The notes beneath the pieces are model-generated. The model ran no database searches and was not told where the DNA came from. It worked only from the letters and a program-made list of their open reading frames with translations. Shown one piece after another: positions 40,634 through 51,700 of a stretch of 64,000 bases of DNA. A program made the position numbers and the translations under genes. The stretch spans positions 710,818 through 774,817 of the forward strand of contig NZ_JACYTQ010000003.1 in assembly GCF_014841125.1 (NCBI RefSeq), read 5' to 3'. Each line of letters begins with the position of its first letter. The stretch's first letter is position 1. This stretch comes from Echinicola arenosa. GTDB lineage: Bacteria > Bacteroidota > Bacteroidia > Cytophagales > Cyclobacteriaceae.

Positions 40634-42208
40634 ATGTCACTCAACCAAAATCGTAACCTTTTATTATTGCTATTGCTACCTATTATTACTGGTATTTTGT
40701 TTTTTGCTAGCTGTAAAACTGCAGAGGATAAAGCAGTAAAGGTCGCTAAGAAGCCGAACATCATCTATATTCTAGCCGATGATCTTGGTTATGCCGAACT
40801 GGGCAGCTACGGACAGGAGCTCATTGAAACGCCCCACTTGGATGCTTTGGCCAAAGCGGGTATGAGATTTACGGACCATTATGCTGGAGCTCCGGTTTGT
40901 GCACCATCCCGGTGCGTATTGCTTACCGGTAAACACACTGGAAATGCCTATATCCGCGGCAATGATGAATGGGCCTCACGGGGAGATGTTTGGGATTATG
41001 AAAAAGCAGTGAATGACCCCAACCTAGAGGGTCAAAGACCGCTACCGGAATCCGAAATCACTTTGGGTAACATTTTACAAAAGGCTGGTTACAAAACAGG
41101 AATAGTCGGAAAATGGGGCCTAGGAGCTCCTCTAACTGATGGAATTCCTACCAAAAGAGGATTTGATTTCTTCTATGGCTACAATTGTCAAAGGCAGGCA
41201 CATAACCTATACCCCAAACACCTGTGGAAGAATGAAGAAAAAGTATGGTTAGACAATGAGTTGGTTGCTCCTGGTACCAAAATAGACAAAGATGCCGATC
41301 CTCAAGACCTGAACAGCTATGCAAAATTCTTCCAAAAAGATTATGCACCAGCCATGATGCAAAAAGAGGCCTTGAGCTTTATCGAAAATAGTAAAGACAA
41401 GCCTTTCTTCTTATACTATGCCAGCCCTTTGACCCATGCCCCTCTTCAAGTCCCACAAAAATATATCGATAAGTACGTAGAGAAATTCGGAGATGAAGAT
41501 CCTTATTTAGGACAGCGTGGATATTTTCCAAATCGCTACCCAAAAGCAGCTTATGCCGCTATGGTCAGCTATCTGGATGATCAAGTTGGGGAGCTCGTGG
41601 CGAAATTAAAAGAAACGGGACAATACGAAAACACGCTGATTATCTTCTCTTCGGATAATGGCCCAACTTACAATGGAGGTACAGCTTCCCCTTACTTTGA
41701 TAGTGCCCGCCCTTTCAAGAGTGAATATGGTTGGGGAAAAGGTTTTGTGCATGAGGGAGGAATTCGAGTACCGATGATCGCCGTTTGGGAGGGAAAAATC
41801 AAAGCGGGAACCCAAAGTGATTTGGTCTCAGCATTTTGGGATGTTCTGCCCACCCTAGCAGAAGTAGCAGGAACAACTCCACCTGAAAACACCGATGGTA
41901 TCAGCTTTCTTCCTGAGTTGTTAGGACAAAGCACTCAAAAAAAACATGATTTCCTATACTGGGAATTTCCTGCATATGATGGACAGCAGGCCGTCAGAAT
42001 GGGCAAATGGAAAGGAATACGCAAAGATATTTTCAAGGATAATATGGAAATCGAACTGTATGATCTGGAGGCTGACCCTCAAGAACAAGATAATGTAGCG
42101 GCAGCACACCCAGAGATCGTCGATCAAATTCAAGAAATTATGAAAAAAGAACATCATAGTTCGACAAGTGATCGATTCAGAATCTCTCAGCTTGGTGACA
42201 TTAAATAA
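40634..42208 (+). CDS. Lipoprotein sulfatase (type I), first of a pair
   Basis: A 524-residue lipoprotein (ILFFASC, Cys27). S1 features: YILADDLGYAELGSYG for metal binding, the CAPSR maturation motif with Cys89, GIVGKWGLG, and SSDNGPTYNGG as the second metal motif. The C-terminal part has GKWKGIRKDIF and LYDLEADPQEQDN, typical for sulfatases on sugars. It is probably anchored in the outer membrane, facing the periplasm or surface. A second, distinct sulfatase follows 62 bp later on the same strand, likely one operon. Substrate unknown; the neighbourhood points to a fucose- or galactose-containing glycan. Confidence 0.95.
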   Translation: MSLNQNRNLLLLLLLPIITGILFFASCKTAEDKAVKVAKKPNIIYILADDLGYAELGSYGQELIETPHLDALAKAGMRFTDHYAGAPVCAPSRCVLLTGKHTGNAYIRGNDEWASRGDVWDYEKAVNDPNLEGQRPLPESEITLGNILQKAGYKTGIVGKWGLGAPLTDGIPTKRGFDFFYGYNCQRQAHNLYPKHLWKNEEKVWLDNELVAPGTKIDKDADPQDLNSYAKFFQKDYAPAMMQKEALSFIENSKDKPFFLYYASPLTHAPLQVPQKYIDKYVEKFGDEDPYLGQRGYFPNRYPKAAYAAMVSYLDDQVGELVAKLKETGQYENTLIIFSSDNGPTYNGGTASPYFDSARPFKSEYGWGKGFVHEGGIRVPMIAVWEGKIKAGTQSDLVSAFWDVLPTLAEVAGTTPPENTDGISFLPELLGQSTQKKHDFLYWEFPAYDGQQAVRMGKWKGIRKDIFKDNMEIELYDLEADPQEQDNVAAAHPEIVDQIQEIMKKEHHSSTSDRFRISQLGDIK

Positions 42209-42270
42209 GACAAAGTCTTAGCTTAGGAAATAAAAAACCTTACAAAATAACTTAAGGTACTGAACACCGC

Positions 42271-43794
42271 ATGATAAACACTAAAAAATTCAAGGGATAT
42301 CCCCTCTTCAGTTTCTTACTGATCGCCAGCATTTTGTTCTCCTCTTGCAGCGAATCAAAAGAAGCAAAAACATCCAAACCGAACATCATCCTGATCGTGA
42401 CAGACGATCAGGGCTACGCAGACCTGAGTGCCTATAACCATGTCTCTCATCTCTGCAAAACCCCCAATATGGATAGGATTGCCCAAAATGGCATTTTATT
42501 CGACAATGCCTATGTAACCGCCCCGGTATGCAGCCCGTCTCGCGCAGCCATCAATACCGGTCAATATCAGGAAAAATGGGATCCCAAGATGTTTTGGTCA
42601 CCAGGACTTCCCCAGAATGTACTCACCATTGCTGAAACACTCAAGGAAGCAGGCTATCAAACCGCCAAAGTAGGAAAAAGTGACTTTGGCACTAATTATC
42701 ATAATCCAGCGGTAAGGGAATTTCCCAACCAACATGGCTATGATTCCTTCGTCGGATTTAGCGCCCATGCCCATGATTATTTCCTCATGGATGAAGAAAC
42801 TGAAAAAAGCACACCTGATCCCTATGGCACCAGTGCCTCCTTAGGGAGACTTTTTGTGGATAGCATAAAAACCAGTTTCAAGGACACCTATTCCACTGAA
42901 CTTTTCACGAATAAAGCGATCGAATTTATCCAAAACAATACAGATCAGCCTTTCTTCCTAGACTTATCCTACAACGCCGTACACCATTTGATCCATGAAG
43001 TACCTGATGAGTACCTCGAAAAATGGGATGTCCAAAAAGTAGCCAACTATAACAGTAGCTATGGTAATTACAAAGACTACTATTGGGACTATACCCAAGT
43101 AGGTAAAATTTCCGATGAAGAAATGAGAAAGTATTTCTTGGCCAACCTGAACTGCCTGGATGATAATATCGGCAGATTACTGGATGCCTTGGAAGCTACT
43201 GGTGAAATGGACAATACCATGATCATTTTGGTTTCAGACAATGGTGGAGAACCTTTGGCAGGAGCCAATAACCTCCCCCTTTCCGGAAGCAAATACACCA
43301 TGCATGAAGGGGGAATCAAAGTACCGATGATTCTTTCCTGGCCAAATGGACTGCCAAAAGAAAAGCTGTACACGCACAGGGTTTCTACCCTGGATATCTT
43401 TCCTACTTTCTTAGAAGCTGCAGGGGTAAATGATGTTGTTCCTCAACTAGACTTGGATGGTAGCAGTTTGATTCGTCCAATCATTGAAAACATCCCATCA
43501 GCTTCCGCTGAATCTCCTTTGTTTTTCCAGTTTGGAAAGCAGTGGGCGATTATAGATCAAGATTGGAAATTGGTATTGGCGGAAGATTATAATCCAGAAA
43601 ATAGACCAATCACCTCTCAAATTCAACTCGGTTCCAATCCAGGAGTAGAGGCACTTTATGACTTAGCGGCTGATCCAGCTGAAAGAAATAACCTTATCCA
43701 ACAGAACAGCATAAAAGCTAAATCTCTGAAAACCAAGCATCAGAATTGGATCAATAAAATGGCTGCCCGTTATGATCACTACCAAAAAGACTGA
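42271..43794 (+). CDS. Lipoprotein sulfatase (type I), second of a pair
   Basis: A 507-residue lipoprotein (ILFSSCSES, Cys26). It has LIVTDDQGYADLS as metal site, the CSPSR maturation motif with Cys87, AKVGKSDFG, LDLSYNAVHH and LVSDNGGEPLAGANN. The usual WKLVLA and LYDLAADPAERNN blocks close the protein. It is only distantly similar to the preceding sulfatase, so the pair probably cleaves different sulfate positions. A bidirectional terminator follows, shared with the convergent GH2 gene. Confidence 0.95.
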   Translation: MINTKKFKGYPLFSFLLIASILFSSCSESKEAKTSKPNIILIVTDDQGYADLSAYNHVSHLCKTPNMDRIAQNGILFDNAYVTAPVCSPSRAAINTGQYQEKWDPKMFWSPGLPQNVLTIAETLKEAGYQTAKVGKSDFGTNYHNPAVREFPNQHGYDSFVGFSAHAHDYFLMDEETEKSTPDPYGTSASLGRLFVDSIKTSFKDTYSTELFTNKAIEFIQNNTDQPFFLDLSYNAVHHLIHEVPDEYLEKWDVQKVANYNSSYGNYKDYYWDYTQVGKISDEEMRKYFLANLNCLDDNIGRLLDALEATGEMDNTMIILVSDNGGEPLAGANNLPLSGSKYTMHEGGIKVPMILSWPNGLPKEKLYTHRVSTLDIFPTFLEAAGVNDVVPQLDLDGSSLIRPIIENIPSASAESPLFFQFGKQWAIIDQDWKLVLAEDYNPENRPITSQIQLGSNPGVEALYDLAADPAERNNLIQQNSIKAKSLKTKHQNWINKMAARYDHYQKD

Positions 43795-43910
43795 TCAGCC
43801 CATTAGAACCCGATTTCGATTTAAAAGCCGTGAAATAGTGTCGCTAGCGTAATTGCGAACCCTTTTCAGTAAGGCATAATACGGATTTAACGAACTGAGG
43901 TATAAAATAA

Positions 43911-43948
43911 AAAGCCTCCAACATCAAATACATGATATTGGAGGCTTT
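43911..43948. terminator. Bidirectional intrinsic terminator
   Basis: A 16-bp stem (AAAGCCTCCAACATCA with TGATATTGGAGGCTTT, one A-C mismatch) and 6-nt loop lie between the convergent sulfatase and GH2 genes. Confidence 0.88.
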
Positions 43949-43966
43949 AACTTTAAAAAGGTTCTG

Positions 43967-46246
43967 TTAGTTTCCTTTGGCTTTATCCAACACACCTTTT
44001 GAAATAGGTTTGGCGCCGGTGGATATGGATAATCCAGCATCTATGTATTGTCCTCCTATATTTTGCTTACAATGGATTGCAATAACATTTTGACCATTGG
44101 ATCTCAATGCTTTTTTTGCGGCTTTCGATAATCCAACATTCACATAACCTGTGGTGAAACCATCCAACACGGCCGCTTCCACCCCGTTGATGTATACCAC
44201 ACATTCATCATCATGATGAACACGAAGTCTAAGATTATCTTCAGTTATTTTTGAGATATCTCCCAATTCAAATGTTCTTCTCAACCAAATATTATCGGTA
44301 TTCCACGCAGTACCATTTTTAGCTCCTGGAGTTCCTTTCGATCCAAATCCAGCTTTGCCTTTCTTCCAACTAGCTGCATTGAAGTCTACTTTCATCCAGT
44401 CTTGGGCAGGTTGGTCAGTGGTATAACTCCAGAAAATGTTTTCAGTTTCGGCGGTGGGCACCAAGGTGTAGATAAAAAGGTTTTCATTGATCAACTGCTG
44501 ATTGGCATGAGCTACTTTTTCAGGAGCTACCTTTAATATCCGGTCATAGGTCATGATCCCATTAAGTTCTATTTCCACATCAGTAATTTCGGTATAAACC
44601 GCTGCACTTAACCCTTGATTGGTCTTGAACTCCGTTAGCATTTTAGTGAAATCTGTATACATTTTCATGTATTCTTCTTCGTCTTTCACTGCGACATATT
44701 GCATCAAATCATCCGGATTCCAAATATGATCTGCCAATTGATATCCAATTCCCCCATATTCACCGCAGGCCGTTGCTCTGAAATAACTTTGCGGAGACAC
44801 TGGAGGTGGGTAGCTATGCCAATCTAATACATCTCCAGTTCCTCTGTCACCACCACCACTGGCTTCATTGACCAGTCTAGAAGGATCCAAGCCTTTCACC
44901 ATTGAAACATACTCTTTGGTATCGTGTTGGGCTTGACTTTCATTGAAGACGACCCACATCACGATACTTGGTGAATTCCAATGAGTCTCCACCATGCTTA
45001 TCAATTCTTTGGTAAAAGCTTTCTTGTTAGGTTCTGGGGCTCCGTGTGTATACGAATTAGGAGAAGGCATATCCTGCCAAACCATAAGCCCTAACTTATC
45101 AGCCCAGTAATACCATCTTTGTGGCTCTACTTTGATATGCTTTCTGGTCATATTGAACCCCAACTTTTTGGTAATTTCCAAATCATACTTCAACGCTTCA
45201 TCTGTCGGTGCCGTGTACAGACCATCAGGCCAGTATCCTTGATCCAAGGGACCCATTTGAAAGGTGAATTCATTATTGAGATAGATGCGTTGCTTATCCC
45301 CTTCCTGCTCAACAGAAATCTTACGCATCCCAAAATAGGTATCCACTTGATCCACTACCTTATCTCCATCCTTCAAGGTAATGGTCATCTCATAAAGAAA
45401 AGGGCTGTCTGGAGACCATAATTTTTGATTTGGAATTTTTATGGCTGTTGGTGCCATGTTCTCTTGCTCTACCTTGGCAATAAGCTTATTGCCATCACGC
45501 ACTTCAGCGGTATAGGATAACTTTTCTCCCCTTTTGGTCAAAACAGTTAAATTCAACTCAGATTGATCGATATCTGGTTCCATTTTGAATTGATCAATGT
45601 GTAATTCAGAAACAGGTTCCAGCCATACCGTCTGCCAAATCCCCGTCACTGAAGTGTACATTATTCCTTCCGGGTTAAGGGTCTGTTTACCTCTTGGATA
45701 GCCTTCTTTTACCGTTGGGTCATAAACTTTCACCGTAATGGTTTGCTTGCCTTTTGTCAAGAAATCGGTTATATCAAAAGAAAAAGGATCATAGCCTCCC
45801 TGATGCTTGCCAACTGATTTGTCATTGATAAACACCTCACATATATAATCTACTGCACCAAAATTCAAATGAATTCTTTGACCGTTCCAATTATTGGGAA
45901 TTTCAAACTCCCTGCGGTACCAAATTCTTTCATGTGACTCCATAACACCGGAAAGAGCTGACTCCACTGCAAATGGGACTAAAATTTGACTTGACAGCTT
46001 TCCTTTTGGGTAAGGTTCATTTTCCCAGGTGCCAGGTTGATATTGCCATAGTCCATTCAAATTCATCCATTCATTTCGGACCATTTGCGGCCTTGGGTAT
46101 TCAGGCAATACATTGTCCGGGTCTACATCTTTGGCAAACTTTGTCATCAATGGGGCTTCCTTCGGGCTCCACTGCTGGGCCTGAACGCCAGTACCAACCA
46201 TGAGAAGCCAAAAAGATAAAAGCCCTAAAAGTTTACTTCTAGTCAT
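43967..46246 (-). CDS. Secreted glycoside hydrolase family 2 (beta-galactosidase-type)
   Basis: A 759-residue protein with signal peptide (LLMVGTGVQAQ). GH2 architecture: sugar-binding jelly-roll (~55-220: WMNLNGLWQYQP, IWYRREFEIP, YICEVFINDKSVGKHQGGYDPFSFDIT), immunoglobulin-like domain (~230-330), then the TIM barrel with MTRKHIKVEPQRWYYWADKLGLMVW, the acid/base Glu in VVFNESQ and a probable nucleophile in ACGEYGG. A C-terminal jelly-roll (~620-740: LRLRVHHDDECVVYINGVE) is added. GH2 enzymes in such loci act as beta-galactosidases, beta-glucuronidases or beta-mannosidases; I cannot tell which. It is monocistronic and convergent with the sulfatase pair. Confidence 0.92.
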   Translation of the reverse strand: MTRSKLLGLLSFWLLMVGTGVQAQQWSPKEAPLMTKFAKDVDPDNVLPEYPRPQMVRNEWMNLNGLWQYQPGTWENEPYPKGKLSSQILVPFAVESALSGVMESHERIWYRREFEIPNNWNGQRIHLNFGAVDYICEVFINDKSVGKHQGGYDPFSFDITDFLTKGKQTITVKVYDPTVKEGYPRGKQTLNPEGIMYTSVTGIWQTVWLEPVSELHIDQFKMEPDIDQSELNLTVLTKRGEKLSYTAEVRDGNKLIAKVEQENMAPTAIKIPNQKLWSPDSPFLYEMTITLKDGDKVVDQVDTYFGMRKISVEQEGDKQRIYLNNEFTFQMGPLDQGYWPDGLYTAPTDEALKYDLEITKKLGFNMTRKHIKVEPQRWYYWADKLGLMVWQDMPSPNSYTHGAPEPNKKAFTKELISMVETHWNSPSIVMWVVFNESQAQHDTKEYVSMVKGLDPSRLVNEASGGGDRGTGDVLDWHSYPPPVSPQSYFRATACGEYGGIGYQLADHIWNPDDLMQYVAVKDEEEYMKMYTDFTKMLTEFKTNQGLSAAVYTEITDVEIELNGIMTYDRILKVAPEKVAHANQQLINENLFIYTLVPTAETENIFWSYTTDQPAQDWMKVDFNAASWKKGKAGFGSKGTPGAKNGTAWNTDNIWLRRTFELGDISKITEDNLRLRVHHDDECVVYINGVEAAVLDGFTTGYVNVGLSKAAKKALRSNGQNVIAIHCKQNIGGQYIDAGLSISTGAKPISKGVLDKAKGN

Positions 46247-46484
46247 TTGTTTAAGGTTAATTTATAAAATGGTTTTATTGTTCTTAAGGTTAACTTCCTC
46301 CCACCATCCAATTAAGAAATCGACAAGTTGAGATGATTCAAAAGTAAGAAGGAAGTACTTTGGGCTGCTACTAGAAATCCATCAAAAAAATAATACAAAT
46401 CCTTCTAAAACCACCAAATAGACGAAAATGAAGCATTTGTAAGTTGAAAAATCATATTAAAACGTATTGTTCCATAAAGAAAAT

Positions 46485-48749
46485 TTAGAATGGATACCCA
46501 AATCCAATTACAGGACCATGGAGTGGTAACTTATTCTCCCAAATCCATTTGTATCCATCGATAAATATCGGGGCATATAATACAGCTCCATAGTCGAGTC
46601 TTAGCAATAAATACTTTAAGTCAATTCGCAAACCTACACCTGATGTCAGGTAGCTGTCCTGAAATAGTTTTCCCCATCTCACTCCGGAAAAAGGCCTATT
46701 TGGATCTTCTTCCAGCAGCCATATATTCCCTGCATCAGACCATAAGGCGCCATTAAGCTTAGTGAAGATTTTGAAACGATATTCCAAGTTCCATTCTAAT
46801 TTTAAATCTCCTACCTGGTTTACCTCAGCTTCATCCAACTCTATATACCTTCCGGGCCCCACATTTCTAGCGTTAAATGGTCTGAGGCTATTGGATCCAC
46901 CAATAAAAAACTCTTTAATAAATGGCATTTGGGTACTATTTCCATATGATAAGCCCAAACCAGCTAGATTTCTAAACACTAAATGACTGTATTGACCGAC
47001 TCTCCAATATGCTCTAAAATCATACTCAAAGCGGGCATACTGCGAATATTTTACTCCCAAAAATTTCCTCGAACCTTCTTCTGTTCCAGAAACCAATCCA
47101 CTTGCCAAGTTCAAAATATTTCCTGCCAGTTCCACCTTTCCTTCAAAGTATGTCCCTAATCGTTTGTTTTCAGTCGAACTATTATCAAATCTATAGGTAT
47201 AACCTGAACCCAAGATAAATTGATTGGACAAACTCAATTGTAAGGAAGGATCATTATTAATTAAAGTATCAAATCGCTCCGAACTTCTGATCACATCAGA
47301 AAAAGTCAACTTGATCAAGTCCAGTTTATGAGTGACTTTTGAATTACTTTTCCAAGTAAAACCATAAGCTGCATTCCAAGTAGCCAAAGTAAAATAATCC
47401 CTTCTGTTATTATATTCAAAATCAAGCGACAAATACTTTTTGGGAAGGGAAAAATCATTTTTGATAAACTTGAATGGAGGATCAAGCAAAGGAGCATCCA
47501 ATGTGGTAAAGATACCAAAACCTGAAGAGTTGGATACCCTGTCCTTATAAAGACCAATGGGAAAGTCATAATAGGTATTTGCCTCTACTGAAAGATTTTC
47601 GGCACCACCAAATAAGTTGAGCTGATTATATTTCAAACTAATCGAAGGGCCAATATATCCTGTAGTCTTATAGTTACCGTTGACATTGAACCCTAACAAT
47701 GATGCATCCTTAGGAATCAAATCCACATTGGCATCCAAAGCCAAGGAGTCATTTTCATGAACCTCATAACTAATCGAAGGGTTTCTAAATATACCAAGGT
47801 CTGCCAAATTCCTCATAGAGTGCTTGGTCCTTTCCAAAGAAAAATACTCCCCTTCATTCACTTGGATCATTTTGTCCAAAAGGTGTTTTTTTACTTTTCC
47901 GTAGGGCCAATAGTAATACCCATCCACTTCCCTCTGTGCCGTGTCAATGGCAACAGACAGGTCATTGATCTTTTGTCTTTTGAAATGACTATCCGGCAAT
48001 TCACCATTTAGTCCAACCTTGACATCGATTTGCTTATACCCAACGGTAGTATCGGCCATCACCAAGACGTCTTCTTTTTTTAAATAATAGTATCCGTTGT
48101 TTTGTATGGTATTCCACAAACCCGTTTTTTCCGACCTTATCTTTTCCAAATCAAATTCCTCCCTTTCATGTAAGACAGACTTCGGTTGATAGTTAAGGAA
48201 TAGTATTTTGAGATTTCCCTCCAAAGCGCTGGTATCATACATCACCTTCCTATAATGGTATACCTTGGGAACAGTCAACCTGTAGTGAATGTAGGCTTTA
48301 TTTTTCTTTCTGTTATAATGAAGATCATATCGCCCTGTTGTACCAAAATGACCAAAATTCTCATAATCTTCAATGGCCTTCTGAATCTTAAAGTCTGGTT
48401 TTACATCACTGATCAAAATAGGTTCTTCCCCAAAATTATCCCTTATCCATTTGGCCAACCCTTGCTCTTTTTCATTGTAAAAAAGATTATACAACCATAA
48501 CCTAAATGACAAAAAACGCATGGTAGGAAGTCCCATCATTCCACCATTGGGTACATCCCAAAGGTCCCAATATACTTTCACCAGCTTTTTCTCATCATTT
48601 TTTATCTTCCAGTCTTCCTTATATTCTTTTTTGTTAATGTGAATCTTCGATCCTGTGTACAGCACTTCCCCTTCTGAAAGAGACTTGGTTCCAGAACAGG
48701 CCACCAATGTAAAAGCGATAAAACTAAAAATCAGGTAACGAAATATCAT
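46485..48749 (-). CDS. tamL: TamL-type outer-membrane lipoprotein (TamA/BamA superfamily)
   Basis: A 754-residue protein with a lipoprotein signal (AFTLVACSG, Cys18). It has the POTRA-containing N-half with LSEGEVLYTGSKIHI and a C-terminal 16-stranded barrel of the surface-antigen (Omp85) type: FFIGGSNSLRPFNARNVGPG carries the conserved loop near the barrel end, and the last strand ends IGFGYPF. Lipidated TamA homologues next to tamB are typical of Bacteroidota and are called TamL. Its start overlaps the tamB stop by 4 bp (ATGA). It probably supports outer-membrane protein assembly or lipid transport. Confidence 0.92.
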   Translation of the reverse strand: MIFRYLIFSFIAFTLVACSGTKSLSEGEVLYTGSKIHINKKEYKEDWKIKNDEKKLVKVYWDLWDVPNGGMMGLPTMRFLSFRLWLYNLFYNEKEQGLAKWIRDNFGEEPILISDVKPDFKIQKAIEDYENFGHFGTTGRYDLHYNRKKNKAYIHYRLTVPKVYHYRKVMYDTSALEGNLKILFLNYQPKSVLHEREEFDLEKIRSEKTGLWNTIQNNGYYYLKKEDVLVMADTTVGYKQIDVKVGLNGELPDSHFKRQKINDLSVAIDTAQREVDGYYYWPYGKVKKHLLDKMIQVNEGEYFSLERTKHSMRNLADLGIFRNPSISYEVHENDSLALDANVDLIPKDASLLGFNVNGNYKTTGYIGPSISLKYNQLNLFGGAENLSVEANTYYDFPIGLYKDRVSNSSGFGIFTTLDAPLLDPPFKFIKNDFSLPKKYLSLDFEYNNRRDYFTLATWNAAYGFTWKSNSKVTHKLDLIKLTFSDVIRSSERFDTLINNDPSLQLSLSNQFILGSGYTYRFDNSSTENKRLGTYFEGKVELAGNILNLASGLVSGTEEGSRKFLGVKYSQYARFEYDFRAYWRVGQYSHLVFRNLAGLGLSYGNSTQMPFIKEFFIGGSNSLRPFNARNVGPGRYIELDEAEVNQVGDLKLEWNLEYRFKIFTKLNGALWSDAGNIWLLEEDPNRPFSGVRWGKLFQDSYLTSGVGLRIDLKYLLLRLDYGAVLYAPIFIDGYKWIWENKLPLHGPVIGFGYPF

Positions 48750-51700
48750 TGATCAAACATTCTTTTAAAACGGTTAAACAAATTTGGATAACGTTTCTGA
48801 AAGCTTAAGCCTAAAGAAGATTCATTTACATTACCATCAATAATGCCCCGATAGACATCTTTTCTAGCGGCCATTATACTTATTTCCGGCTTGGTGCTGA
48901 TGACATACCTTAGCTCCACACTGCCGATTGGGTTAAAAGCCTTAGCTCCATCTGGATGGTCTTCACTCATGTCCAGACTTCCTCCTATGGCAAACTTGAC
49001 CTTTTCATGAAAAAGACCTTTGGAAAAAGAATAACCTATCTTATCTGTTGTATTGGCGGATCCTTCGCTTCTCACGTAAAATGTCAAGTCCGCATTTTTA
49101 ATGTTCTTCCTAGTGATGTCATTCAGTTTTGATACCAGTGACTCCATATAACTGGCACCTCCTGTGCTAAAGCTAGGGTCCAAATTTCCAAATAACAGCA
49201 AATTCATAGCATAGGTTTTTCGGGTATCCAAGGGCAAATTGGTTAAATAAGAAGCCAGGTCAGGATCGGTGCTGTTGATATCAAACTGCAGATCATAATC
49301 ATCCAGGTCACTATTTTCTACTTTGGCCAATACCGTTACCGGTATCCTGGTGTTTCTCTTACTTTGGGGCACAATTGCCTTGTCCACTATGATCCTGAAT
49401 ACCTCTGACCCATGAAAAGTAAAACGAGGTTCATAAAGATCTCCCAACCATTCAATAGATGCATCAAGTATTTTAAGGTCCAAATCCGAGACCATAGGAG
49501 CCTGATAAAACAAATTTCCACCCAAACTCTGGACCTTTCCTGTTACCAAAGGTGTTTCATCATTTCCTTTTCGGAGAAAAAGACTTCCCTCGGCAGTCAG
49601 TTGTGCATAATCTTGCGAAGTACTATTGAACATTAGGGATAAATCAGTTGTCCCAATTGCTACATCCACATTCCAATCGATTACTTTCTTTTCCTTTATT
49701 CGCCTATTTATTAAAGTGGAATCTTTGTTTGAACTTTGGTCAAACGACATGAAAATCACTTCATCTTCCTTACGATCAGTTGTTATGGTTCCCTCATAAG
49801 TATATTGAAGTTTTGCTCCATCTACAGTGTTAAGGCTACCTGTAATCCCCATTTGCTTTGAACTGCCTTTAATCATAAGGTCGGTGTTCACTTCCATTTT
49901 CCCTTTTATGTTGCCCGATTCTTCTTTATTAACAAGGTCAAAATGCTCACTGAAAACCTGCAGGTCATAGAAGGTATGCAGCCCAAGTCCTAACTTACCA
50001 TCCAATGTCAATTGGTCTCCTTCCCTATCCAATACTACAAATTGGTCAAATACTAGGTCATCACCTTGTAAAAAAATGGTATCCTCTGGAACAGCCATAT
50101 AAAATCCTGGCTTATCAAATATGAGCTCAGAATTATTAAAAGTAAAAAAACCTTCGATGCTGCGCTGGCCTTCATGAAATGTTCCATGCACTTTTCCATT
50201 GGAAATACCTGAAAGTTTAATTTCGCTTTGGTCAGGAAAAAGTGCTGTAAGCAAACCAAGGTTAGCTTCTTCCATTATCAAATCAAGATTTACAGGTCCA
50301 TCAGCTTCTTTATTTTCTAACTTAGCCTTGATGTCGCCAAAAGGAGAAAACAAATTCAAGTCCATACCCACCTTGCCTTTTGAGGAAGATCCAATAAAAA
50401 CCAAGCTGCCTAGGTCATAAGCTCCGTACTTCAATTCACTTCCGTTGATTTCAAAAACGGTAGCGTCTTCTTCCACAATTGATGAAATATGACCATTTAC
50501 TGTTCCTTCAAGATTAATATCCGGATAGAAAGAATTGATCAACCGGTCTAGCAGTAAGGAATCAACCTTAAAAGACTCGCCATGGACGGAAGACCGATAG
50601 GTGATTCGCTGTCCTTCATTGGTAACTGCCAATTGACTGGTTTCATCTTTATTTTCAGTTAAAAAATAGATCCCATCGTTGATCTCCGGTGACCAAATTT
50701 CTCTTCCCCAACGGATTCCACCTTGTTCTTGAAAACGAACCAAAATACCTTTGGTCAAGGACTCCAACTCAAACCCGATCTGAACACGATCTTTTAATCC
50801 AGGAAGTAAGGTTTCCAAATCTATAAGGTAAACTCCCCTTTCATCATTGGTAACAATAGTACTCAAACTATCCAACTTTGTCCCTCCCGCGTCTAATGAG
50901 TTGATGAAAATTTCTGATCCAACATGTTGGCTTTGATAATTGACATCCGCTGAAATCCCACTGGCATATATATTCCCATAACTAAAATAAGAAGATGCCA
51001 ATTTGCCCAATAAAACACCTTGGTTTGAGTTCAAAGACAACTCCTCCAAATCCACCCCTACTTGAATCCCGGTCAAGCTTGATAAAAAGGAAGAATCTAT
51101 GGAACTGGATAGGTAAAGGTCAAAATCGGGAATCTCAGAATTCCAACGGGAAGAAGTTTCCCACCAGTCCAGAATAGCTTTATCTGCCTTAGCCTTCAAA
51201 ACAAGCCTTTCATCAATGCCAATTTCTCCACTAAATGAAGATTTAGCATTCTCGAACATCACATGGGCATTTAATAAATAATTTGTATCGTAAGAAGCGG
51301 GGTAAAAAATAAGACTATCTACATCCATAGCCAAAAGTTGCTGGCCATCTTTCAAGCGAAATTCACCATTGAGCTTACCTTTTATTTCTCCTGCTTGCTG
51401 ATCAGGCACCATCAAAAGAGGCAGCTTACCTTTCAATTCTCCTGAGAAGCTACCCATACTAAAATCATGCTGCAGATTTAAAGAGGAAAGATCAAGGCTA
51501 TATTCTTCTTCAGAACCATATTTGATTTCCAGGTGGGCAGTTTTTCCTTCTCTCGAAACGCTCACTGATGGGTTCTTAAATCCATAGCCTTGGACACTCA
51601 GCGTATCGCTTTTAAAACTCCCTTGAAAATCTGAGAACCCTTCACTTCCTGCTATTGAGGTTTGTCCAGAAAGGTAAATGGGAGAACTTTGAAAACTATA

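Noticed and set aside
46467..46483. TTGTTCCATAAAGAAAA, operator-like site between GH2 and tamL
   Set aside because: The left arm does not keep the TTTTC spacing of the consensus; probably chance in AT-rich DNA.
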